Source of the DNA: CAYGXH01 sp964354485
GTDB lineage: Bacteria > Bacteroidota > Ignavibacteria > UBA10030 > SZUA-254
Direction: 5' to 3'
Assembly: GCA_964354485.1 (NCBI GenBank)
Contig: CAYGZY010000187.1
Coordinates: 1-27,537, forward strand
DNA: 27,537 nt
Program-made: the position numbers and the translations under genes
In this document: in pieces, positions 1 through 7,584 of the stretch
Numbering within the stretch: position 1 is the stretch's first letter
Layout of the letters: each line of letters opens with the position of its first letter
Notes under the pieces: model-generated
What the model was told of the DNA's origin: nothing
Seen by the model: only the letters and a program-made list of their open reading frames with translations
The model's database searches: none

Positions 1-278
1 TTTACAGAATCAGGGAAGAATTCTCCTGTCTCTAAACCCAAACTGGATGACGCCGTCAGAGATGATGTCGCCGATACGGCATTATCATCGGTAGCCTGAT
101 CGAATGCTTTCCCCGACGCTTCTTCTATGAGTGAAGATGCCAGAGAAACCGCGGTTACCCCAAGCTTGGATTGGATGATGACTTGATTATTCATCCCAAA
201 ATTCTTGTGCATGTTCAGGAGTATTGTCCCCAATAACGCCAATGCACACAAAGTAATGAACATTTGTCCTGTGTTCAT
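1..278 (-). CDS. Pilin-like single-pass protein, paralogue of the gene at 2449-2943 (3' end cut by window edge)
   Basis: An open frame of 92 codons starts at ATG 278 and runs off the left edge, so the C-terminus is missing. The start is preceded by AGGA about 5 nt upstream. The protein begins MNTGQMFITLCALALLGTIL, a short N-terminus followed at once by one hydrophobic segment, which resembles a prepilin N-terminal helix but lacks the usual Glu at +5. It is clearly homologous to the protein encoded at 2449-2943: both start MNTGQ, and both have an I(I/V)IQS.LG(V/I)TA..LA.SLIEEA..KAFD block at about residues 34-65. It is the last visible gene of a co-directional cluster. Function is not recognised; assembly of a pilus-like or surface structure is an inference from the membrane anchor and the neighbours. 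Confidence 0.75.
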   Translation of the reverse strand, partial: MNTGQMFITLCALALLGTILLNMHKNFGMNNQVIIQSKLGVTAVSLASSLIEEASGKAFDQATDDNAVSATSSLTASSSLGLETGEFFPDSV

Positions 279-305
279 ATTTTCCTGTGTATTTGGTAAT
301 ACATT

Positions 306-578
306 TTACTTACTCCATATGTAAACAAATTTTTCAACTATATCTATTGTCGCATGATTTGCATCACACTGAATAAATATCCCTTGATTGTCTGTGACAG
401 TCGAACATTCTCGTTCATGGTTCAATTGGGGGTACATGGTTCTCTTGGAAATAGACCTCCGGTGGGTGCGGTCAAAATCACACAAAACTAGCCGGGAATC
501 TGCTTGCGGAATATATTCCTCTGCTGTCCGAACCTTTAGCATTTTGCTATATATCTTCACTGCACTCATTCTTTCCAT
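306..578 (-). CDS. Possible small hypothetical protein (90 aa) between two pilin-like genes
   Basis: The frame starts at ATG 578, overlapping the 3' end of the upstream gene by 13 nt. An alternative in-frame ATG at 569 overlaps that gene's TGA as ATGA. It ends 27 nt before the next gene of the same strand, so it would fill an otherwise 287-nt gap in a compact operon. Against it: the composition is unusual for the cluster (many Arg, His and Cys), there is no membrane segment or signal peptide, the ribosome binding site is weak, and no family is recognised. It may be a real coupled small gene, the remnant of one, or chance. Confidence 0.3.
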   Translation of the reverse strand: MERMSAVKIYSKMLKVRTAEEYIPQADSRLVLCDFDRTHRRSISKRTMYPQLNHERECSTVTDNQGIFIQCDANHATIDIVEKFVYIWSK

Positions 579-1819
579 GAGAGGATTTCCAGAAGATTCG
601 TTTTTGGGTAGTGAGGCGGTGTTTCCAAAAGCAACCGCTGATCAAATTGGAAAAAATTGGAGTAACCGTATGAGGTACCACCCGATGCTGAGAAAGCCCC
701 GATAGTGTATGAAGTCATTGATCCAAAGAAATTAACACTGCCCAAATTCCCCATTCGATAATCGAGTTCGGCGCTGAACTTACCAGTTCTTGAAAAGACG
801 CATGCCTGGATCATGATGTTGTTGGGACAAGGATTTGTGGGAAATCCCGGGGGAAGCGGTATAGTCACATCTCTCTCGGTCACAATACCCAGATAATCGT
901 CGCTTTCAGGGTGTTGAGCCGGGTCCTCATTATATCGGATGTCGCCGGTGAGGTATGCATTGCCTGTACCCGACAGACCGCCGCTTGTTGCGCATATAGT
1001 CACTTTACCGTTGACTGTTCCTTCGGTACGGATATTGCCTCCATTTACGAGAATTACACCGTTCGGTGCCAGAGAATTGATGCTAACTGTCGTATCGGTA
1101 AGCTTATCTGTACCTTTATATTCACTGTACCTAATGGTACCGTTATTGTTGAAATTCATGTGCACTACGTAGGTACCAGATGGTGTTGCCGGCGGAGTGA
1201 ATATTTTACCGCCTGATGCTGCCGCACTAAGCAGACTGTTCAGATTTGCCGGAAGTGGTACGCTGATTCCCGATTGGTACCCACCATAAAATTTTGGATT
1301 GGTGGACCCGGATGGCAGGGAAGGAGGATTTGTTCCGGCGAGTGTTGTGACTTTACCAAAAAAGACAGGGGTGCCGTTAAGGTTCATTATGTTTTGAATG
1401 TGGCACGGGCCTCGAACCGTATCGCCTGTTGTCCAATAAATATTGTTCATCGTGGCAAGATAAACGCCGAACTTTGCAAAACTGCTGTGTCCAAACGTAG
1501 CCTGTACAGTTTGTTCGGTGCCGCGGTATTTGCCGCTCGAAGTGAGAAGAATTGTGCTGTCAGGTTGTTTTGTCGTGTAGAAAGAATATTTACCCTCTCC
1601 CATGGTAAGATTTGAGTAGGAGAATTCTGCGGACGGATTTGTAAAGAGCATGTTTGCACCGAAGTTCGCTCCGGAGGCAGCGATATTGTGTGCCTGACCA
1701 TCTCCATAATAATCAAGGTAGTTTTCGTAGGAACGTGAAGCACGCCCATGGATAAGCGGCAGTAATCCGAGGACGACAATACTGAAACCTAGTATTAATA
1801 TAAGTGAATATTTTCCCAT
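566..1819 (-). CDS. DUF4900-like secreted/membrane-anchored protein of the pilin-like operon
   Basis: 417 aa. The N-terminus MGKYSLILILGFSIVVLGLL is a single hydrophobic anchor like a prepilin or PilX helix, followed by an extracellular region rich in Gly, Ser, Thr and Asn. The segment at about residues 130-180 (TVRGPCHIQNIMNLNGTPVF then FGKVTT) and the later stretch GVILVNGGNIRTEGTVNGKV resemble the DUF4900 family found beside pilin-like genes in FCB bacteria. That assignment rests on recalled motif similarity, not a search. The gene begins 11 nt after the PilW-like gene and is probably co-transcribed with it. Its role is unknown; a minor-pilin or surface-assembly role is inferred. Confidence 0.7.
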   Translation of the reverse strand: MGKYSLILILGFSIVVLGLLPLIHGRASRSYENYLDYYGDGQAHNIAASGANFGANMLFTNPSAEFSYSNLTMGEGKYSFYTTKQPDSTILLTSSGKYRGTEQTVQATFGHSSFAKFGVYLATMNNIYWTTGDTVRGPCHIQNIMNLNGTPVFFGKVTTLAGTNPPSLPSGSTNPKFYGGYQSGISVPLPANLNSLLSAAASGGKIFTPPATPSGTYVVHMNFNNNGTIRYSEYKGTDKLTDTTVSINSLAPNGVILVNGGNIRTEGTVNGKVTICATSGGLSGTGNAYLTGDIRYNEDPAQHPESDDYLGIVTERDVTIPLPPGFPTNPCPNNIMIQACVFSRTGKFSAELDYRMGNLGSVNFFGSMTSYTIGAFSASGGTSYGYSNFFQFDQRLLLETPPHYPKTNLLEILSWKE

Positions 1820-1830
1820 AGGTACCTCTC

Positions 1831-2430
1831 TTACCTGTTATTTAAATTTCTGGATGTAAGACGTAGCTGTCGCCAGTAAGCTGACGAATATTTATCATCG
1901 TAGGCAGACGGACTTTCAAGGCCGATCGTAAGATTCATCGAATGAATACTGCGGGGATCTGAAATCGGCGGAACAAGTGTGTCGCCGAGAGTCGAATGAT
2001 ACTGAAATACAAACTTTATTATGCCGAATAAATATGCAATCGGCGGTTCGCTGTTCACTGTTCGGTAAAGCGGACGATCCTTTGGATTTGAAGTTGAACG
2101 CAATGATGTACTGTCGCCGAGAACGTATTCCAGGGTATCAACTTCGCCGTCACCTTCGATGTCGGTGAGGAATTTTATCCGGTTGCTATCTGCCGCGAGA
2201 ATAACCGCCAGGGGATCGGGCAGTTTCTTATAATTTGCGCAGTATCCCAGAAGACGAAAATCATTTTCAATGATCCGGACAAATGAAACAAGATTTTCCT
2301 GAACCGTGAGATCGTTGCCGGACACAAATGTGGCCTCTGCGGTACCGCCGCTAATGCGGATGACCATCAGGAATAAAAATCCTGCGACAACGAAAGACAT
2401 CATGATATCAAGAATTGTGCTATTCCCCAT
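1831..2430 (-). CDS. PilW-like minor-pilin-type protein
   Basis: 199 aa. It has one N-terminal hydrophobic helix (STILDIMMSFVVAGFLFLMV, residues 4-23) after a very short leader, with an Asp where prepilins carry Glu nearby. The rest is a mixed soluble domain: LVSFVRIIENDFRLLGYC (about residues 47-64) resembles the region after the helix in PilW/PulJ-type minor pilins, and later parts mention structured data-like loops (DIEGDGEVDTLEY). It starts 18 nt after the upstream paralogue gene and ends 11 nt before the DUF4900-like gene. Family placement is by overall layout, and a canonical prepilin peptidase site is not obvious. Confidence 0.65.
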   Translation of the reverse strand: MGNSTILDIMMSFVVAGFLFLMVIRISGGTAEATFVSGNDLTVQENLVSFVRIIENDFRLLGYCANYKKLPDPLAVILAADSNRIKFLTDIEGDGEVDTLEYVLGDSTSLRSTSNPKDRPLYRTVNSEPPIAYLFGIIKFVFQYHSTLGDTLVPPISDPRSIHSMNLTIGLESPSAYDDKYSSAYWRQLRLTSRNLNNR

Positions 2431-2448
2431 TTTTCCCCCTCTTTGAAC

Positions 2449-2943
2449 TCATCGAAAATACCAGTAGCTGAAAACATAATCCATCGTGATAGTGTCGATC
2501 ATCGTCGGACTTGTCACGCGAACTTTTATTTTTTTATGCCATGTGGGTGATGCAGCAGGTACGTCGGGAGCCGTGAATTCCACATATACAATATTTGCAG
2601 TAAGATTAAAGACTCCTGATTTTTCAACATTTTGTGCCACGTTCAGATTATGATAATCGTCAAAATCGTTGAAGCGGGGGTATACCTCGCCATTCTCCGG
2701 TCCGAGATTCGACGGCATCGTTAATGAAGAAAGCGAGGTGGCGATTGCCGTATCGGTCGATTTATCGAAAGCTTTTGAGATAGCTTCTTCGATTAATGAC
2801 GTCGCAAGCGATGAAGCTGTGATCCCGAGTTCCGATTGGATGACCAGCTCGCCGCTCGTATTATAGCTCGTGTTCATCGTGACCATAAGAGTCGAAAATA
2901 GAACAAGAGCCCCCATTGTCAATATTGTTTGACCGGTATTCAT
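2449..2943 (-). CDS. Pilin-like single-pass protein, first gene of the cluster
   Basis: 164 aa from ATG 2943. A longer frame begins at GTG 2964, but the ATG is preferred because AAAGG lies 4 nt upstream and because the start then aligns with the paralogue at 1-278 (both MNTGQ). Residues 6-22 are hydrophobic, then a soluble domain follows with the shared block SLIEEAISKAFDKSTDT. The N-terminus looks like a prepilin-type anchor without Glu at +5. It is the promoter-proximal gene of the minus-strand operon; an inverted repeat lies about 40 nt upstream. No named family is recognised. Confidence 0.75.
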   Translation of the reverse strand: MNTGQTILTMGALVLFSTLMVTMNTSYNTSGELVIQSELGITASSLATSLIEEAISKAFDKSTDTAIATSLSSLTMPSNLGPENGEVYPRFNDFDDYHNLNVAQNVEKSGVFNLTANIVYVEFTAPDVPAASPTWHKKIKVRVTSPTMIDTITMDYVFSYWYFR

Positions 2944-2982
2944 GATACCTTTTATTTTACCCACAAATGGATACTCTATATT

Positions 2983-3007
2983 ATTGATAAATCAATTAGT
3001 TATCAAT
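2983..3007. repeat. Inverted repeat upstream of pilin-like operon (possible operator)
   Basis: ATTGATAA at 2983-2990 and TTATCAAT at 3000-3007 are perfect 8-bp arms around a 9-nt spacer. The dyad sits 40 nt upstream of the first pilin-like start codon, where a regulator could bind. No family of regulator is implied by the sequence. Confidence 0.4.
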
Positions 3008-3093
3008 ACCATACGTGATACGGTTCACATTTTTGGGGTGATGGAAGGCACAAAAACGGACTTCTTTTATTAAGGTGTCTAATTTTTCATATA

Positions 3094-3124
3094 TTGCATT
3101 GAATTTAAAAAATTTGTAATTTAA
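3094..3124 (+). promoter_or_regulatory. Possible promoter for rng with a long leader
   Basis: TTG at 3094-3096 is followed after 20 nt by TAATTTAA at 3117-3124. This is a partial match to the Bacteroidota TTTG/TAnnTTTG architecture (TA and two of three T kept, G missing). If used, the transcript would carry about 270 nt before the rng start. Weak evidence. Confidence 0.25.
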
Positions 3125-3397
3125 GCAGGTAAGGATCAAAATCCTGCAAAAGCATAGTAATTTAAAGATGTGCCTGTAAAAGGTGCATAACGCGACAGGT
3201 TTTCGGTTAACGATTTCGGGTGTATTTCATTACGAGTTTAGTAAAACAACCGTTTCCTCACTTCGTTCCGAAACTTCGCCACGGCATAGGACCGTCGGTG
3301 CAGTCGCATTCCGTATAACAATAATACCGACCTTGACATTTCCCCTCCATAACGCGTGGGAATACTGTCATGGATCCGGAGGAACGATGAACATAGT

Positions 3398-5047
3398 ATG
3401 AGAAACGAAATTATCATCAATGCGACCGCAAATGAAATAAGAATCGCTATCACGGAGGATAAACGTCTCGCCGAACTGTACGTTGAAACGCCTGAAAAGG
3501 AACGGATGGTCGGAGATATTTATCTTGGTCGTGTTGCGAAAGTCATGCACGGGATCCGCGCGGCATTTATCGACCTCGGTCTCAAACAAGACGCCTTCCT
3601 CCATTTTTCAGACATAGGATCCACATTTTCGGATTACGCATCCCTGGTAGGGGAGGAAGACGCCGATGTCGATCTCGATGAGGATGGCGATGATGAAAAC
3701 CAGGGAAGTGCAGTCCCGGGAGATCAGGCTCTTCAAAAAGACGAAGTACGGCCCACGCCTCCGAAACCTCCTCCGCTGCCAGCGGAGAATCAGAGAGGGT
3801 ACGGAAGACCTCAGCAGCCCATCCCCGATCTTAAATCCGGCCAGGACATAATCGTTCAGGTAACCAAAGAACCTGTCGGGAGAAAAGGTGTCCGTGTAAC
3901 ATCAGAAGTGTCCCTGCCGGGTCGGTTCCTGGTGCTGATGCCGTTCGACGGCCACATCGGCGTATCAAAGCGGATTCAAAACTTCAAGGAGAAGCGGCGT
4001 CTCAGACGGATAGTCAGGGGCATACTCCCCAGGGGATTCGGCGTTATCATCAGGACTGTTGCGCAGGAGCAGGATGAAGAGTCTCTGAAGCAGGATCTCG
4101 AGAACCTGGTTGCAACGTGGAGGGAAATTGAAAAAAGTATAAAACAGGAGAAACCACCCGCCCTCCTCTACAAGGACATGGCTACCACATCGAGTGTCAT
4201 ACGCGACCTTTTTTCAGATTCCGTCGACCGTGTCGTCATCGATTCAAAAAAACTCTACAAGGAAATCCGCGCTTATGTCAAGGGCGTCTCGCCGGACCTC
4301 ATCGATAAGATCGAGCATTACAAGGAACGTGAGCCGATATTTGATGCGTTCGGAATCGAGAAGGAAATCGTCACCGTCCTAAGCCGCAAAGTGTGGCTTA
4401 AGAGCGGGGGATACATCATCATTGAACATACGGAGGCGATGGTCGTCATTGATGTAAACAGCGGCCGGTACGCGGCAAAACGCGAACAGGAGCTTAATTC
4501 TCTGCGGACAAATCTTGAATCGTCCCGGGAAATTTGCCGGCAACTCCGCCTGCGCGATATCGGCGGCATCATCGTGATCGATTTTATCGACCTCGATGAT
4601 GAAAAAAATAAGAAGAAAGTGTACGATGAACTCCGTAAGGAATTCAGGAAGGACCGGGCGAAAGTTACAGTGCTTCCGATGACGGAAATCGGACTAGTCC
4701 AGATCACCCGCCAGAGAATCCGTCAGAATATCCTCCACAGCTTCAGCGAACCGTGTCCGGTATGCGGCGGCGGCGGACTCGTTGAATCGAAATCGAGCGT
4801 CGTAAATCATATTGAAAGGTGGATACGACGGTTTAAATCCGAAACACACGAACTTCGGCTCGTTCTTACAGTTCACCCGTCAATCGCAATATACCTCAGG
4901 GAAGGATCAATCAGTCGCCACCTTAAAATGATGTTCAAGTACCGGATCGTGTTGCAGCTGAAGCAAAATCCGCGATCTCCGATTTCGGAATTTCATTTCT
5001 TTTCGGCGAAGCAAAACAAAGATATCACCGATGTTTACATCTCATAA
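3398..5047 (+). CDS. rng: Ribonuclease G/E family endoribonuclease
   Basis: 549 aa from ATG 3398. A GTG at 3356 extends the frame, but MRNEIIINATANEIRIAI is the family's N-terminus, so the later start is chosen. It is an endoribonuclease for RNA maturation and decay. The S1 domain comes first (GDIYLGRVAKVMHGIRAAFI, LHFSDIG). It is interrupted by an acidic then Pro-rich insert at about residues 82-140 (DVDLDEDGDDEN, PPKPPPLPAE) that E. coli RNase G lacks. The catalytic aspartates are visible as D352 in AMVVIDVNSG and D395 in IIVIDFIDLDD, with the family's usual 43-residue spacing. C453 and C456 of CPVCGGGG form the Zn-link half-site. It has no long RNase E-type C-terminal scaffold, so RNase G is the better name. 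The transaldolase gene follows after 14 nt. Confidence 0.95.
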   Translation: MRNEIIINATANEIRIAITEDKRLAELYVETPEKERMVGDIYLGRVAKVMHGIRAAFIDLGLKQDAFLHFSDIGSTFSDYASLVGEEDADVDLDEDGDDENQGSAVPGDQALQKDEVRPTPPKPPPLPAENQRGYGRPQQPIPDLKSGQDIIVQVTKEPVGRKGVRVTSEVSLPGRFLVLMPFDGHIGVSKRIQNFKEKRRLRRIVRGILPRGFGVIIRTVAQEQDEESLKQDLENLVATWREIEKSIKQEKPPALLYKDMATTSSVIRDLFSDSVDRVVIDSKKLYKEIRAYVKGVSPDLIDKIEHYKEREPIFDAFGIEKEIVTVLSRKVWLKSGGYIIIEHTEAMVVIDVNSGRYAAKREQELNSLRTNLESSREICRQLRLRDIGGIIVIDFIDLDDEKNKKKVYDELRKEFRKDRAKVTVLPMTEIGLVQITRQRIRQNILHSFSEPCPVCGGGGLVESKSSVVNHIERWIRRFKSETHELRLVLTVHPSIAIYLREGSISRHLKMMFKYRIVLQLKQNPRSPISEFHFFSAKQNKDITDVYIS

Positions 5048-5061
5048 TTAAGGGCTCTTTT

Positions 5062-5706
5062 ATGAAGATATTTATCGATACCGCTAACATCAACGAAATT
5101 AGAGAAGCTGCAAGTATGGGATTACTGGACGGGGTGACGACAAATCCGAGTCTGGTAGCAAAAGAAGGGAAGAATTTCAGGGATCTGCTCAAGGAAATTT
5201 GTTCAATTGTCCACGGCGATATCAGCGCTGAAGTCGTCGCTACCGATTACGACGGCATGATGAAGGAAGGCAGATCGCTGGCGAAGATCGACGACAAGAT
5301 CGTCGTCAAAATTCCTCTCATTAAAGAGGGATTAAAGGCGGTAAAAAGTCTGAAAGCTGAAGGAATCCGTTCCAATGTAACTCTCTGCTTTTCGCCGAAC
5401 CAGGCGCTCCTCGCGGCAAAAGCCGGAGCGTATATCCTCAGTCCTTTCATCGGCCGTCTGGATGACATCGGTGCGAGCGGCATGGAACTTATCCATCAGA
5501 TCATTACGATATACCGGAATTATAATTTTGACACACAGGTGCTCGTCGCAAGCGTCCGCCATCCGATGCATGTAGTCGAAGCAGCGATGATGGGTGCAGA
5601 TATTGCCACTATCCCTTACAGTGTTCTCGTTCAACTCATTAAACACCCTCTGACCGACATAGGACTTGAAAAGTTCCTTAATGATTGGAAAAAGGTACCC
5701 CAATGA
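5062..5706 (+). CDS. fsa: Fructose-6-phosphate aldolase / TalC-type transaldolase
   Basis: 214 aa, the usual size of the small transaldolase (TalC/MipB/FSA) family. These TIM-barrel enzymes form a Schiff base and act either as transaldolases in the pentose phosphate pathway or as fructose-6-phosphate aldolases. Seen: MKIFIDTANINEIREA at the start, GVTTNPSLVAKEG, the Schiff-base lysine K83 in VVKIPLI, and SPFIGRLDDIG. Sequence alone does not separate the two activities; a house-keeping transaldolase is more likely in a genome lacking the long form. An AAGGG site lies upstream of the ATG. The last codons overlap the gcvT start (ATGA), so translation is probably coupled. Confidence 0.93.
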   Translation: MKIFIDTANINEIREAASMGLLDGVTTNPSLVAKEGKNFRDLLKEICSIVHGDISAEVVATDYDGMMKEGRSLAKIDDKIVVKIPLIKEGLKAVKSLKAEGIRSNVTLCFSPNQALLAAKAGAYILSPFIGRLDDIGASGMELIHQIITIYRNYNFDTQVLVASVRHPMHVVEAAMMGADIATIPYSVLVQLIKHPLTDIGLEKFLNDWKKVPQ

Positions 5707-6797
5707 AAGTAAAACAAACGGCTTTCCACAGCATACACAAACAGCTCGGTGCCAAGATTGTAGAATTCGCCGGCTACGAAATGCCGATTCAGTACAGCGG
5801 CATCCTCGATGAACACATGACCGTGCGTACAACCGTGGGGATGTTCGACGTATCACATATGGGAGAATTCGAGATACGGGGAACTGACGCTCTGGCACTC
5901 GTTCAAAAGGTGACAACCAACGACGCGGCAAAGTTATTTCCCGGAAAAGTGCAGTACTCTGCAATGTGTTACCCGGACGGAGGAATCGTAGACGATCTGC
6001 TGGTTTACCGCTTTGACGATCACTTAATGACTGTCGTCAACGCGTCTAACCTTTCGAAGGATTTTGACTGGATAACGTCCCAAAAAAAGTCGCTTCGCGT
6101 TGATATAATCGACAAAAGCGACGACGTATCTCTGCTCGCGATTCAGGGTCCGGATTCCATGAAGACGCTGCAAAAACTGACCGCGACAGATCTTAGTAAA
6201 ATGGAATATTACACGTTCGTGCACGGCAAGATTGCCGACGTCGATGCAGTAATTTCCCGGACCGGCTATACGGGTGAATTGGGATTTGAAATCTATTTCA
6301 AGTCATCGCGCTCTCTCGCCGATACCGTATGGAATGCAATCATGGATGCAGGCAGGGAATACTCAATCAAACCGATCGGTCTTGGAGCTCGTGACACACT
6401 GCGGCTGGAAAGCGGATTTTGCCTGTATGGAAACGATATCGATCGGACTACAAATCCGCTTGAAGCCGGTCTGGGCTGGATAACCATACTGGAAAAAGGT
6501 GATTTCATCGGGCGAGAAACGTTGTTGAAGGTGAAGCAGGACGGGCTGAAGAGAAAACTTGTCGGTTTCACCATCGATGAAGACAAAGCCTTTCCGCGTC
6601 ATGGTTATGAAATCAGAGCAGACGGTAAAACAATCGGGGTCGTAACAAGCGGGACGGTATCACCCGTACTGGTTAAGGGGATCGGGATGGGATACGTAAC
6701 GCTCCCATACGCTCAGCAGGGAAACACGATTCACATTCTCATACGCAACAAGGAAATAAAGGCACAGGTCATAAAAATTCCGTTTATAAAAAAATGA
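5703..6797 (+). CDS. gcvT: Glycine cleavage system T protein (aminomethyltransferase)
   Basis: 364 aa from ATG 5703, which overlaps the upstream stop as ATGA; a GTG-type extension to 5685 is not needed. GcvT transfers the methylene group from the aminomethyl-lipoyl H protein to tetrahydrofolate, releasing ammonia. Seen: QYSGILDEHMTVRTTVGMFD with DVSHMGEFEI, CYPDGGIVDDLLVYR, YTGELGFEIYF, and GLGARDTLRLESGFCLYGND followed by NPLEAGLGW, all typical of true GcvT rather than YgfZ. The other glycine cleavage genes (gcvH, gcvP) are not in this window. The gene ends in an ATGA overlap with comB. Confidence 0.96.
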   Translation: MKVKQTAFHSIHKQLGAKIVEFAGYEMPIQYSGILDEHMTVRTTVGMFDVSHMGEFEIRGTDALALVQKVTTNDAAKLFPGKVQYSAMCYPDGGIVDDLLVYRFDDHLMTVVNASNLSKDFDWITSQKKSLRVDIIDKSDDVSLLAIQGPDSMKTLQKLTATDLSKMEYYTFVHGKIADVDAVISRTGYTGELGFEIYFKSSRSLADTVWNAIMDAGREYSIKPIGLGARDTLRLESGFCLYGNDIDRTTNPLEAGLGWITILEKGDFIGRETLLKVKQDGLKRKLVGFTIDEDKAFPRHGYEIRADGKTIGVVTSGTVSPVLVKGIGMGYVTLPYAQQGNTIHILIRNKEIKAQVIKIPFIKK

Positions 6798-7558
6798 AAT
6801 TGAATAAAAAGATATTGAAGATTACCGTCCATCTTTCTCCCGCGGCAGTCGACGAGATGGAAATGAAAGATAAAAACGTTGTCGTTGTCGATGTCCTCCG
6901 GGCAAGCACTACGATCGCTGCAGCGCTGAAGAACGGGGCAAAAGAAATAATACCTGTGAGCACCGTAGAAAATGCGGTTAAGATCTCGGGGAGTCTCTTC
7001 GGGGATGTTACATTGCGAGCGGGTGAACGGAACGCGAAGATGATCGAGGGATTCAATCTGGGAAATTCCCCCCTGGAATACACTAAGGAAGTCGTACAGG
7101 GGAAATCGATAATATTCATGACGACGAACGGATCTATCGCGATCCTCCGCGGCAGGCACGCAAAGAATCTCGCCGTCGCCGGTTTTGTCAACATCTCGTC
7201 CGTAGTCGAATTTTTGAAAACCCTCCGGGAAGACTTTACAATAATATGCGCCGGTAAAGAAAATAATTTCTGCATCGAAGATACCGTTTGTGCGGGGAGA
7301 ATAATTAAGAAACTTATGAGAGCTATAGACGAAGAGGTGGTCCTTGATGATGCCGGTACCACTTCGCTCATTCTAGATACCTACTACGGCAAACAGATCG
7401 GAAAAATGTTAAAGTCATGCGATCACGGGCGTTATTTAACGGAAATCGGTTTTGCCGACGATCTCAAACTCTGCGGTAGCATCGATGCGATCAATGTTCT
7501 TCCTCTCTTCTCAGGGAATGTCATAAAACTCACAAAATCTTTTCCTGGAAATGGCTGA
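6794..7558 (+). CDS. comB: 2-phosphosulfolactate phosphatase family protein (ComB)
   Basis: 254 aa. The start ATG at 6794 overlaps the gcvT stop. The ComB family removes phosphate from 2-phosphosulfolactate, known from coenzyme M synthesis in methanogens; bacterial members may make sulfolactate or act on another substrate. Seen: VVVVDVLRASTTIAAALKNG, the acidic metal-binding region; LRAGERNAKMIEGFNLGNSP; and FMTTNGSIAI. Length fits the family. No comA or comC homologue is visible in the window, so the pathway role here is open. Confidence 0.88.
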   Translation: MKLNKKILKITVHLSPAAVDEMEMKDKNVVVVDVLRASTTIAAALKNGAKEIIPVSTVENAVKISGSLFGDVTLRAGERNAKMIEGFNLGNSPLEYTKEVVQGKSIIFMTTNGSIAILRGRHAKNLAVAGFVNISSVVEFLKTLREDFTIICAGKENNFCIEDTVCAGRIIKKLMRAIDEEVVLDDAGTTSLILDTYYGKQIGKMLKSCDHGRYLTEIGFADDLKLCGSIDAINVLPLFSGNVIKLTKSFPGNG

Positions 7559-7584
7559 TAGAGAGAGCAATACTGAAGGCATAT

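Larger units (their letters stand above)
2944..3397. other. Divergent intergenic region between the pilin-like operon and rng
   Basis: No convincing gene. It holds an inverted repeat at 2983-3007, a promoter-like pair at 3094-3124 on the plus strand, and a small imperfect hairpin (GCAGG at 3125-3129 with CCTGC at 3143-3147). It also holds GGAGGA at 3378-3383, just upstream of a four-codon frame (ATG 3387, MNIV, stop overlapping the rng ATG). Open frames in the region have no recognisable product. Confidence 0.5.

Noticed and set aside
3183..3401. 72-codon frame upstream of rng
   Set aside because: No recognisable family and poor start context; only its last four codons (ATG 3387) have a good ribosome binding site, reported as a mini-ORF finding.
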